From positions 1 to 46,939 of the forward strand of contig JASBSJ010000037.1 in assembly GCA_030148985.1 (NCBI GenBank): 46,939 bases of DNA, written 5' to 3'. A program made the position numbers and the translations under genes. Positions within the stretch are counted from its first letter, which is position 1. Each line of letters opens with the position of its first letter. The DNA comes from Sphingopyxis sp. (GTDB lineage Bacteria > Pseudomonadota > Alphaproteobacteria > Sphingomonadales > Sphingomonadaceae). Under the pieces are notes generated by a model, which did not search any database, was not told the origin of the DNA, and saw nothing but the letters and a program-made list of their open reading frames with translations. Shown here in pieces: positions 8,396-17,162 of the stretch.

Positions 8396-10903
8396 ATGAA
8401 ATTCCGTCAAACGCTCACTGCCAGCGTTGCGCTGCTTCCGGTCGCGCTGCTTTCCGCGCCGGCCTTTGCCCAGTCGACCGGCTCGGTCGACTTCGACGAC
8501 GAAATCGTCGTGACCGGCGCCCGCGCGACCGACGTCGCCGGCATCCAGTCGCCCGACACGTCGAAGGCGAAGTCGGTTCTGGGTCAGGAAGTCATCGCGC
8601 GCCAGAACCCGGGCCAGACGATCCTCGACACGATCAACCTCGTCCCGGGCGTCGTCTTCACCAACAACGACGCCTATGGCTCGTCGGGCGGCCAGCTCAC
8701 CATCCGCGGCTTTTCGGCCGACCGCATCAGCCTGACCTTCGACGGCGTGCCGCTTAACGATTCGGGTAACTACGCCATTTATTCGAACCAGCAGCTCGAC
8801 CCCGAGCTGATCGAGCAGGTGAACGTCAACCTCGGCACCACCGACGTCGATAGCCCCACCGCTGCTGCGACGGGTTCGACCGTGAACTACCGCACGCGTA
8901 CGCCCGGCGAGGATTTCGGCGTCCAGCTTTCGGGCTCGGCTGGCGAGTTCAAATTCTTCCGCATTTTCGGCATGGTCGATACCGGCGAGTTCACCCCCTG
9001 GGGCACGCGCGCCTTCATCTCGGCCTCGACCGCCTCGAACGACAACCCGTTCAACAACTACGGTCGCGTCGAAAAGCAGCAATATAATGCGCGCATCTGG
9101 CAGCCGATCGGCGACAATGGCGATTTCGTTTCGGTCGCCGGCCACTATAATGAAAACCGCAACAACTTCTTTGGTTCAGTGTCGCTGCGCAACGACCGTG
9201 ACGTTCCGTCGGGCTTTCCGCAGTCGAAAGACGAGCGCGAATATGACATCAACTACCCGTGCACGGTCAGCACGGCTGCCACACCCGGCGTAGCCGATCT
9301 CACCAACGGCTGCGGCACCGAGTTTGACCGTCGTTACAACCCGTCGAACACCGGCAACATCCGCGGCGCTTCGCGCTTCACACTCACCGAAGGCGTCATC
9401 CTGACCGTCGATCCCAGCTATCAATATGTGAAAGCGAATGGTGGCGGCACAGTGAACGCACGTGAACGGCTGCAGAACGGCCTCTCGGGCTATATTGGCG
9501 GCCGTCCCTATTTCGGCATGGACCTGAACGGCGACGGCGACCTTCTCGACGAAGTCACCATGCTGGCGCCCAGCCAGACGCAGACTCATCGTTATGGCGT
9601 GATCGCCAACCTGCGCTGGGACATCGCCGACAATCACTCGGTTCGCGTGGGTTTCACCTATGATCGCGCGCGTCATCGCCAGACCGGCCAGGTTGGCCAG
9701 CTGCAACTGAATGGCGAACCCTTCGATGTGTTCCCGGTCAACGATCCCGAAGTCGATGTGACCGGTGCGGTGCTCCAAAAGCGCGACCGCCTGTCCTATG
9801 CCATTCTGACGCAGTTGTCGGGCGAGTATCGCGGTGAGTTCGCCGACGGTCGCCTGGTGACAACGCTTGGCATCCGTGCCCCGTGGTTCAAACGCGACCT
9901 CAACAATTACTGCTTCACGACCAGCGACACGGGCTTCGTCGATTGCTTTGGTCAGGGCGACCCGCGGAACGCGGTTTATGCCGCCGCAAACCCGACGGTT
10001 CAGGGGCCGCAGCAGCGCATCTTAAAGTATGACGACATCCTGCCGAACGTCGGGCTGCTGTTCAAACCGAACAACCAGTTCTCGATTTTCGCCAACTATT
10101 CGAAGGGTCTGCAAGTCCCGGGCACCGACGCGCTGTACAACAGCTTCTTCTTTGCCCCGGATACCGCCTCGGCCCGTCCGGAGCCGGAAACGACCGACAA
10201 CTTCGATCTGGGCGTACGTTATCGCACCGGTCAGATCCAGGCGCAGGTGTCGGGTTGGTTCACCAAATATGACAACCGTCTGGCATCGGCTTACGATCCG
10301 ATCACGGATCGCAACCTTTACCGCAACCTTGGCCGCGTCGACAAATATGGCATCGACGGCAGCATTGCCTGGCAGCCGCTTCCCCAGCTGGCACTCTATG
10401 TTTTCGGTTCCTATCTGGAATCGGAAATCAAGGACGACCTGCTGCTCGACGTCGATGGTGCCGGAAATCCGATTGTCAGCCCGACCAAGGGCAAGCGGGA
10501 AGCCGGGGCGCCGTCCTATACCTTCGGCGGTTCGGCACGCGGAACGCTGGGGCCGGTCGAACTCGGCGTCACCGCCAAGCGCACCGGGGGTCGTTATGTG
10601 TACGACACGAACCTGCCGATCTGCAGCTCGACGCCGGCCACGACAGCCCCGGCTACCTGCGCCGGCACGATCGTCTATCCGGCGAAGACCAACCCTTATT
10701 GGCTGGTCAACCTCGATGCGCGGTTGAACCTGGAGTTCCTGGGCCTTGGCGAAAAGACCCACTTCCAAGTCAACGTCTATAACCTGTTCGACAAGCTCTA
10801 TGTCGGCAGCTTCCCGACCTCGCTCTCGCAGGCCGGCTCGCCGCCGTTCGCGCAGATCGGTGCCCCGCGCACGATCAGCGGGACGCTGACGGTCGCCTTC
10901 TAA
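8396..10903 (+). CDS. TonB-dependent outer-membrane receptor
   Basis: An 835-residue outer-membrane active transporter. It has a Sec signal peptide (MKFRQTLTASVALL...SAPAFAQ, cut near residue 25), a TonB-box-like EIVVTGAR soon after, a plug domain with the conserved LVPGV and QLTIRGFSADRISLTFDGVPL region (residues about 45-160), and a 22-strand barrel ending in the typical C-terminal phenylalanine (TLTVAF). The ATG at 8396 is chosen because it opens the signal peptide; the open frame extends further upstream without meaning. The substrate cannot be read from sequence. It stands alone between clpX and tadA with no transporter or sigma/anti-sigma partner, and no N-terminal signalling extension is present. 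The Pho-box-like repeat upstream hints at phosphate control. Confidence 0.92.
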   Translation: MKFRQTLTASVALLPVALLSAPAFAQSTGSVDFDDEIVVTGARATDVAGIQSPDTSKAKSVLGQEVIARQNPGQTILDTINLVPGVVFTNNDAYGSSGGQLTIRGFSADRISLTFDGVPLNDSGNYAIYSNQQLDPELIEQVNVNLGTTDVDSPTAAATGSTVNYRTRTPGEDFGVQLSGSAGEFKFFRIFGMVDTGEFTPWGTRAFISASTASNDNPFNNYGRVEKQQYNARIWQPIGDNGDFVSVAGHYNENRNNFFGSVSLRNDRDVPSGFPQSKDEREYDINYPCTVSTAATPGVADLTNGCGTEFDRRYNPSNTGNIRGASRFTLTEGVILTVDPSYQYVKANGGGTVNARERLQNGLSGYIGGRPYFGMDLNGDGDLLDEVTMLAPSQTQTHRYGVIANLRWDIADNHSVRVGFTYDRARHRQTGQVGQLQLNGEPFDVFPVNDPEVDVTGAVLQKRDRLSYAILTQLSGEYRGEFADGRLVTTLGIRAPWFKRDLNNYCFTTSDTGFVDCFGQGDPRNAVYAAANPTVQGPQQRILKYDDILPNVGLLFKPNNQFSIFANYSKGLQVPGTDALYNSFFFAPDTASARPEPETTDNFDLGVRYRTGQIQAQVSGWFTKYDNRLASAYDPITDRNLYRNLGRVDKYGIDGSIAWQPLPQLALYVFGSYLESEIKDDLLLDVDGAGNPIVSPTKGKREAGAPSYTFGGSARGTLGPVELGVTAKRTGGRYVYDTNLPICSSTPATTAPATCAGTIVYPAKTNPYWLVNLDARLNLEFLGLGEKTHFQVNVYNLFDKLYVGSFPTSLSQAGSPPFAQIGAPRTISGTLTVAF

Positions 10904-10924
10904 GCGGCTAGAGGCCAGGAAACA

Positions 10925-10959
10925 GGGCGTGGGGAGCAATCCCCGCGCCCTTTTCTTTT
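10925..10959 (+). terminator. Rho-independent terminator after the TonB receptor
   Basis: Stem GGGCGTGGGG (10925-10934) with CCCCGCGCCC (10941-10950), one G-T wobble, loop AGCAAT, then TTTTCTTTT. Confidence 0.85.
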
Positions 10960-11020
10960 GGCGAGGGGCCAGTGGCGGCCGGTTTTGCAAAGGGCCGCTT
11001 CCGACCGTTAGCGAACATAT

Positions 11021-11157
11021 GTCCTCCCTGTGGCGAAGCCATGGGGAGGGGGCAGCGCAAAGCGCTGACGGAGGGGCAATAACGCGGGCGTCGCGGCCCC
11101 TCCACCCCTCGCTACGCGAGCGGTCCCCCTCCCCATCGCTGCGCGACAGGGAGGATT
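11021..11157. repeat. Palindromic repeat between the TonB receptor and tadA
   Basis: Left arm begins GTCCTCCCTGTGGCGAAGCC (11021-11040) and right arm ends with the inverse, CGACAGGGAGGAT (11145-11157). Further inside, GGGGAGGGGG pairs with CCCCCTCCCC and GGAGGGGC with GCCCCTCC. It is a different family from the copies at 85 and 1962. It occupies most of the gap between the convergent receptor and tadA genes. Confidence 0.75.
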
Positions 11158-11177
11158 TAACGGCCTCTCCGCCGCCA

Positions 11178-12057
<880 letters not shown>

Positions 12058-12083
12058 TCGCTTCCCCTTCGCTGAAGCATGAG

Positions 12084-12111
12084 GGCCGCCGGTTTACCGC
12101 GCGGCCTTTTT
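12084..12111 (+). terminator. Rho-independent terminator after rpmB
   Basis: Stem GGCCGC (12084-12089) with GCGGCC (12101-12106), extended inside by CGGT/ACCG pairing, then TTTTT (12107-12111). The right arm also encodes the last residues of the convergent phytase-like gene, so the two genes end inside one hairpin. Confidence 0.75.
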
Positions 12112-13095
12112 GCTGTCTGTCGGGCGTTTCGGCGGCAGGTCGACGAGCTCGAACTGCACGAGCAGGCTGCGCTGCCAACGCTGGAAATTATCGTCGGAGA
12201 CGAGCCACAGATAGGTGCGGCCGTCCGCGACTTCGACGGCGGCGCCCTCGAAATTGTCGGCGAGCGCGCGCGGCACGATGCCGATCGTTTGCGAGCGCAG
12301 CACGGCCCCCGTGCGGATGTCGGCCGGATCGGCAATCGCGATGGTCGAGGTGAATATCGGGTTCCAGCCGACGTCGCGATGAACGAGCAGGATCCGCCCG
12401 TCGGGCAATGGCGCGGCATCGCTGATCGAGCCCTTGCCTTCGCTGTCATAATAGAAGCGCAAGGGCGGGCGCGCGACGGTGCCGGGGTCACCGGCGAACA
12501 TCACCGCCGCATTCGATCGCGGGTCGCGGTGGCCGCCCTCGGCAAAAATGACCACGCGCCCATCGGCCAGCCGCGCCATGGCCTCGGGGCCGCGCCCTTT
12601 TGGCCAGTCGCGCATCGCCGCGGGGGCAAAGCGCGCCTCGAGCCGGGTCGTCGCTTCGTCGAAGCGCCACAGCCGGTTGATGCGCTCCAGCCCGATCCAC
12701 AGCGTCCCGGCTTCGGGATCGACGAACAGCGATTCGGCGTCGACCATCGATTTGCGGTCCGGCCACCCATCGGGCACCGGCAAAGGCGCGATACGAACCA
12801 GCGCCAGCCGCCCCGATCGGTCGAGCCTCAGCCGCGTCACATAGCCATTGTCGCCCCCCAGCAGAAAACCATCGGGTCCGACACGCGCCACCGCCGAAAA
12901 GCCGCCGAACCGGCTGTGCGGGCTCGTCAGCTGCCAGCCGCGCACAAAATGCAGCGCGCCCGCCGATACCGGACGGATGTCGAGCGGCCGCGCGGACGCC
13001 CGCTGAACGAAACTATCCTTTGTATAGCGGACGGTCTGCATCGGCACGGGTCCGATGGCGAGAAAAATCAGGGCGGCGAGGACAATGCGGCGCAT
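12094..13095 (-). CDS. Secreted esterase-like/phytase-like beta-propeller protein
   Basis: A 333-residue protein with an N-terminal signal peptide (MRRIVLAALIFLAIGPV). The body matches the family named esterase-like activity of phytase (PF13449). Conserved pieces include FGGFSAV, FLLGGDNGYVTRL, DAESLFVD, GPEAMARLADGRVVIFAEG and NFEGAAVEV, which are propeller blades with acidic residues likely to bind calcium. Family members act outside the cytoplasm, but the true substrate is rarely known; phosphate-ester hydrolysis is possible. It is convergent with rpmB and shares its terminator hairpin. Its upstream region faces the glycine-zipper gene in a 149-base divergent gap. Confidence 0.85.
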   Translation of the reverse strand: MRRIVLAALIFLAIGPVPMQTVRYTKDSFVQRASARPLDIRPVSAGALHFVRGWQLTSPHSRFGGFSAVARVGPDGFLLGGDNGYVTRLRLDRSGRLALVRIAPLPVPDGWPDRKSMVDAESLFVDPEAGTLWIGLERINRLWRFDEATTRLEARFAPAAMRDWPKGRGPEAMARLADGRVVIFAEGGHRDPRSNAAVMFAGDPGTVARPPLRFYYDSEGKGSISDAAPLPDGRILLVHRDVGWNPIFTSTIAIADPADIRTGAVLRSQTIGIVPRALADNFEGAAVEVADGRTYLWLVSDDNFQRWQRSLLVQFELVDLPPKRPTDSKKAAR

Positions 13096-13244
13096 CGGGG
13101 TGGCGATAGGGCCATCGCACCCCGACGCGCAAGCTGAACGCCAGCCAACAATGATGTTCAGGCTCGGCTCAATGCGAATCGGGCAGAACCTCTTTCATCG
13201 ACCACAGCCCCAAAGGGCCGAACGACGAAAGAAGGAGAACGACG

Positions 13245-13646
13245 ATGAAAAAGATGGTGACCCTCTCGATCGCCGCCCTGATGTCCACCGCGACGCTGGG
13301 CCTGGCGACGCCCGCCGCGGCGCAGAACGGCTATTACGACCGGGACGGCTATTCGAGCTATTACAGCGGCTATGATCGCGACGACCGCTATGATCGTCGC
13401 TACGACCGCCGTTACGATCGTCGTTACGACCGCCGCGACGCGCGCCGCGATTACCGGTCGAACCGCAATTATTATCGCCAGTGCGACAAGGGCACCGGCG
13501 GCACGATCATCGGCGCAATCGCGGGCGGCCTGGCCGGCCATGAAATCGCCGGCCGCGGCGACAAGACCGTCGGCACGATCATCGGCGGCGCCGTCGGCGC
13601 AATCGCGGGCCGCGCCATCGACAAGGGGAATGACGGCTGCCGTTAA
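13245..13646 (+). CDS. Glycine-zipper 2TM-domain envelope protein with YDRR repeats
   Basis: A 133-residue protein with a signal peptide (MKKMVTLSIAALMSTATLGLATPAAAQ, cut near residue 27). A tyrosine/aspartate/arginine-rich region follows (residues about 28-75) with four perfect YDRR units. The C-terminal glycine zipper (GTGGTIIGAIAGGLAGHEIAG, then GTIIGGAVGAIAGRAID) is the 17 kDa surface antigen/Rick_17kDa type that inserts into or lines membranes. It lacks a lipobox cysteine. A strong AGAAGGAGA ribosome-binding site precedes the ATG. The role is probably envelope structure; no precise function is known. Confidence 0.85.
   Translation: MKKMVTLSIAALMSTATLGLATPAAAQNGYYDRDGYSSYYSGYDRDDRYDRRYDRRYDRRYDRRDARRDYRSNRNYYRQCDKGTGGTIIGAIAGGLAGHEIAGRGDKTVGTIIGGAVGAIAGRAIDKGNDGCR
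13386..13433 (+). repeat. 12-base tandem repeat encoding RYDR units
   Basis: Four consecutive 12-base units encode R-Y-D-R in frame within the glycine-zipper gene. Units alternate between CGCTATGATCGT-like and CGCTACGACCGC-like codon choices, so the copies have begun to diverge silently while the peptide is kept. Confidence 0.85.
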
Positions 13647-13697
13647 GAGGCAGTCCCGACCCCCAATAATTTCCTCTTCCTCCTTTGCCCCGTCCGG

Positions 13698-13722
13698 CCC
13701 CGCGCCGGGCGGGGTTTTCCTT
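13698..13722 (+). terminator. Terminator after the glycine-zipper gene
   Basis: CCCCGC (13698-13703) pairs with GCGGGG (13709-13714) around a five-base loop, followed by TTTTCCTT. It lies about 50 bases beyond the stop codon. Confidence 0.65.
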
Positions 13723-13837
13723 GTCGGCCAGCCCCGCAAGAGGAGACGCTTGCCATCGACACGGGGCGCGCCTAGGTTTGGCGCCAAGTGCACGTCCATG
13801 GTTTTGTGGGCGCGTGAGAGAGCAGGTTAGAATAGCC

Positions 13838-14929
13838 ATGCGGCAAATGGCAGCGCCATCAGGGCGACCGCCGCGGCCCGGCCCGGCGGCAAAAGGACAA
13901 AACAAGGCGAGCGCCCCCCGGCGACCGGTTCCGATCGTGCGGCCGCGCAGCTATGCCGCGATCGACCTTGGCACAAATAATTGCCGGTTACTCATCGCGC
14001 GGCCGCAGGATGGCGAACTGGTCGTCATCGACGCCTTTTCGCGCATCGTGAGGCTTGGCGAAGGGCTGCACAGCACGGGACGGATCAGCGAGGCGGCGAT
14101 GGACCGCACCGTCGCGGCGCTGGCGATCTGCGCCGACAAGCTGCGCCGCCGCCATGTTTCGCTGTCGCGCGCGGTCGCGACCGAAGCGTGCCGCCGCGCA
14201 AGCAACGGCGCGGAGCTGGCCGAGCGCGTCCGCCGCGAAACGGGCATCGTCCTCGATATCATCTCGGCCGCCGAAGAGGCCCGGCTGGCGGTGCTCGGCT
14301 GCCACAATCTGATGGAACCCGGCGAAGGCCCGGCGCTGATTTTCGACATCGGCGGCGGGTCGACCGAGCTGATGCGCGTCGACGTGTCGGACCATGACGT
14401 CCAGATCCACGACTGGATCAGCGTGCCGTGGGGCGTCGTCTCGCTCACCGAACATGCGCCGCTGCCCGATGACAGCCTGGAGGGGCGCCAGGCCGCCTAT
14501 GCCCATATGCGCGACGTGACGCGACAGGCCTTTGCCGCCTTTGCCGACCGCGCCGGGGCCTTTGCCGGCCAGCCGCTGCGCCTGCTCGGCACCAGCGGCA
14601 CGGTGACGACGCTCGCCAGCGTGTTTCTGAACCTGCCGCGATACGACCGGCGCGCGGTCGACGGCCTTGTCGTGCCCAGCGACGCGATGCGCGAGATCAG
14701 CCGCCGCCTCGCCGACGCGAGCATCGCCGACCGCGCCGAAATCGCCTGCATCGGCCGCGAACGCGCCGATCTGGTCGTCGCGGGCTGCGCGATCCTGGAA
14801 AGCATCATCGACCTGTGGCCGGCAGTACGCGTCGGCGTCGCCGATCGCGGCATCCGCGAGGGCATCCTGCGCACGCTGGCGATGCAGGGCCGCGACATCC
14901 CCGTCACTCGCCGCGAGTATCGCAAATGA
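13838..14929 (+). CDS. Ppx/GppA family phosphatase (exopolyphosphatase-like)
   Basis: A 363-residue member of the ASKHA-fold Ppx/GppA family, which removes terminal phosphate from polyphosphate or from pppGpp. The first phosphate loop is AAIDLGTNNCRLLIARP (residues about 40-55) and the second is IFDIGGGSTELM (about 165-176). The length fits the short alphaproteobacterial type without the C-terminal HD domain of E. coli Ppx. The N-terminal 38 residues are a basic, proline-rich tail. The ATG at 13838 is chosen; a second ATG at 13847 is possible. Its stop overlaps the rlmE start (ATGA), so the two are translationally coupled. Sequence alone does not separate Ppx from GppA activity. Confidence 0.92.
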   Translation: MRQMAAPSGRPPRPGPAAKGQNKASAPRRPVPIVRPRSYAAIDLGTNNCRLLIARPQDGELVVIDAFSRIVRLGEGLHSTGRISEAAMDRTVAALAICADKLRRRHVSLSRAVATEACRRASNGAELAERVRRETGIVLDIISAAEEARLAVLGCHNLMEPGEGPALIFDIGGGSTELMRVDVSDHDVQIHDWISVPWGVVSLTEHAPLPDDSLEGRQAAYAHMRDVTRQAFAAFADRAGAFAGQPLRLLGTSGTVTTLASVFLNLPRYDRRAVDGLVVPSDAMREISRRLADASIADRAEIACIGRERADLVVAGCAILESIIDLWPAVRVGVADRGIREGILRTLAMQGRDIPVTRREYRK

Positions 14930-15627
14930 GCGGGAGCAAGGGCGGCGCCAAAGGATCGGGGGGTCGCGGCGGCCTGCATGTGCGGGTCAAGACCGCCAAA
15001 AAGCGCAGCGTGTCCTCGACGCGCTGGTTGCAGCGGCAATTGAACGACCCTTATGTCCGCCGCGCGCAGGCCGAAGGCTATCGTTCGCGCGCCGCCTATA
15101 AACTGATCGAGCTCGACGAAAAATTCGGCCTGCTCAAAAAATCGCGCGCCGTCGTCGATCTGGGGATCACGCCCGGCGGCTGGTCGCAGGTCATGCGCAA
15201 GGCGAATCCGCGCGCGCGCGTCGCCGGGATCGACCTCTTGCCGTGCGAACCGATCGAGGGCGTCGAGATCCTCGAAATGGATTTCATGGACGATGCCGCC
15301 CCCGATGCCTTGATCGCGGCCCTCGGCAGTGCCCCCGACCTCGTCATTTCGGATATGGCGGCGAACACCGTCGGTCATCCGCAGACCGACCATTTGCGCA
15401 CCATCGGCCTTGCCGAAACCGCGGCCGATTTCGCGGTGCAGAACCTCCTGCCCGGCGGTGCCTTTGTCGCCAAGGTGTTTGCAGGCGGGGCCGACCGCGA
15501 ATTGCTGACGCTGCTCAAGCGCCACTTCGCGACGGTCAAGCACGCCAAGCCGCCGGCGAGCCGCAAGGGATCGCCCGAACTTTATGTGATCGCTCAGGGT
15601 TTCAAGGGGCGCGGCGATGCGGCATAA
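14926..15627 (+). CDS. rlmE: 23S rRNA (uridine-2'-O-)-methyltransferase RlmE
   Basis: A 233-residue FtsJ/RrmJ-type methyltransferase that methylates the 2'-OH of U2552 in the 23S rRNA A-loop using S-adenosylmethionine. The SAM loop is VVDLGITPGGWSQ, and the K-D-K-E catalytic set is visible: Lys in SRAAYKLIE, Asp in LVISDMAAN, Lys in FVAKVF and Glu in SPELYV. A basic N-terminal tail (KGGAKGSGGRGG) probably contacts rRNA. The start overlaps the stop of the Ppx/GppA gene by four bases, a pairing also seen in relatives. Confidence 0.96.
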   Translation: MSGSKGGAKGSGGRGGLHVRVKTAKKRSVSSTRWLQRQLNDPYVRRAQAEGYRSRAAYKLIELDEKFGLLKKSRAVVDLGITPGGWSQVMRKANPRARVAGIDLLPCEPIEGVEILEMDFMDDAAPDALIAALGSAPDLVISDMAANTVGHPQTDHLRTIGLAETAADFAVQNLLPGGAFVAKVFAGGADRELLTLLKRHFATVKHAKPPASRKGSPELYVIAQGFKGRGDAA

Positions 15628-15676
15628 ACCCCTGTAAACAGGGCATCGAATTGGGTCGAACCGGGGAGACAAGCGA

Positions 15677-17137
15677 ATGAACAGGTCGAGGCGGCCGATC
15701 GCGTCGGTGGCGCTTGCTGCGATGATGCTGGCATCGTGCGGCGGAGGCGGCGATTCGAGCCTCGGCGGCGGCCCGGTCACCGTCACCCCGACGCCCTCGC
15801 CGACGCCGACTCCCACGCCGACCTGTGCGCTCGCTTCGCGCCAGAGCTTTGCCAAGGCGGTGATCGACGAATGGTATCTGTTCCCCGGCGATGTCGCGAC
15901 GGGGGTCAATCCCGCAAGTTTCAGCGACGTCCAATCCTATATCGACGCGCTCGTCGCACCCGCGCGTGCGCTGAACAAGGATCGCTTCTTTACCTACATC
16001 ACCTCGATCGCTGAGGAGAATGCCTTTTTCTCCAGCGGGTCGAGCGCGGGGTTCGGCATCCGCCTCGTCTACGACGCCGCGAACCAGCGCCTGCTGATCG
16101 CCGAAGCCTATGAAAGCGCCCCCGCCTTTGCCGCGGGGATCGATCGGGGCGCCGCAATCGTCGCGATCGGCACGAGCGCAAGCAATTTGCGCAGCATTGC
16201 AAGCATCGTTGCGGCCGAAGGTACCGCCGGGATCACCAACGCGCTGGGTCCGAACGATCCCGGCGTCACCCGCGTGCTGCGCATCACCGACGCCGCGGGG
16301 ACGCGCGAAGTGACTGTCACCAAGGCCGATTATTCGCTCGATCCGGTGTCGGACCGTTATGGCGCCAAGATCATCAGCGAGGGCGGGCGCAATTACGGCT
16401 ATCTCAACCTGCGCACCTTCATCAGTTCGGCTGACAACCAGTTGCGCGCCGCCTTTGCCGATTTCCGCGCGCAGGGGGTCACTGACATCGTCATCGATTT
16501 TCGCTATAATGGCGGCGGCCTTATCTCGACCGCCAATCTGATGGGCGACCTGCTGGGGGCCGGGCGCAGCGGGCAGATTTTCTCGCAGACCGTGTTCCGT
16601 GCCAGCAAGGCAGCGGAAAATGACGAACATCGCTTCGCCCCCGGCAGTCAGTCGATCGCGCCGACGCGCATCGCCTTTATCGGCACGGGTTCGACCGCGT
16701 CCGCCAGCGAGCTGGTGATCAATTCCATGCTGCCCTATCTCGGCACCAACATGACGCTCGTCGGCAGCAACACCTTCGGCAAGCCGGTCGGTCAGATCGC
16801 GCTCGACCGCGCCCAATGCGACGACCGGATGCGCGTCGTTGCCTTCGCGACCGGCAATTCGGTGGGCCAGAGCGATTATTACGACGGGCTGGCGCCGAAA
16901 ATCGCGAACAGCTGCGCCGCGGCCGATGACCTCAATTTCCCGCTGGGCGACCCGCGCGAGGCATCGATCCGCACCGCGATCGACTTCCTTGCGGGCAACG
17001 CCTGCGCGACGCGCATCGCCGAGGCGAGCGTCGGCGCAGCGGCGCGGAGCAGCGGCGCCCGTATAAGCGCCGAACCCGAAATGCTCGTCCCCGACCGGCC
17101 GAGCGCGGCGCAGCGCGAACTGCCCGGGCTGTTCTGA
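15677..17137 (+). CDS. S41 family (C-terminal-processing-type) protease lipoprotein
   Basis: A 486-residue predicted lipoprotein. The signal sequence ends in LASC, with the lipidated cysteine at about residue 21. A glycine stretch and a Thr-Pro linker (VTPTPSPTPTPTPT) follow. An N-terminal helical region, a PDZ-like segment (residues about 125-215, with AAGIDRGAAIVAIG) and the S41 catalytic core come next. The core shows the expected serine in STASASELVINS and lysine in TFGKPVGQ. It should act in the periplasm or at the outer membrane on unknown protein substrates. It follows rlmE by 49 bases and precedes cobQ by 25, so it may be part of one long transcript. The linker closely resembles that of the GlcG-domain lipoprotein at 27162. 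Confidence 0.9.
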   Translation: MNRSRRPIASVALAAMMLASCGGGGDSSLGGGPVTVTPTPSPTPTPTPTCALASRQSFAKAVIDEWYLFPGDVATGVNPASFSDVQSYIDALVAPARALNKDRFFTYITSIAEENAFFSSGSSAGFGIRLVYDAANQRLLIAEAYESAPAFAAGIDRGAAIVAIGTSASNLRSIASIVAAEGTAGITNALGPNDPGVTRVLRITDAAGTREVTVTKADYSLDPVSDRYGAKIISEGGRNYGYLNLRTFISSADNQLRAAFADFRAQGVTDIVIDFRYNGGGLISTANLMGDLLGAGRSGQIFSQTVFRASKAAENDEHRFAPGSQSIAPTRIAFIGTGSTASASELVINSMLPYLGTNMTLVGSNTFGKPVGQIALDRAQCDDRMRVVAFATGNSVGQSDYYDGLAPKIANSCAAADDLNFPLGDPREASIRTAIDFLAGNACATRIAEASVGAAARSSGARISAEPEMLVPDRPSAAQRELPGLF

Positions 17138-17162
17138 TCGCGCGGTCCGACAGGGGCATTTC

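Noticed and set aside
13132..13158. TGAAC-N15-CGTT on the minus strand considered as a general-stress (EcfG) promoter
   Set aside because: First base and spacer length differ from GGAAC-N16/17-CGTT; the match is too weak to annotate.
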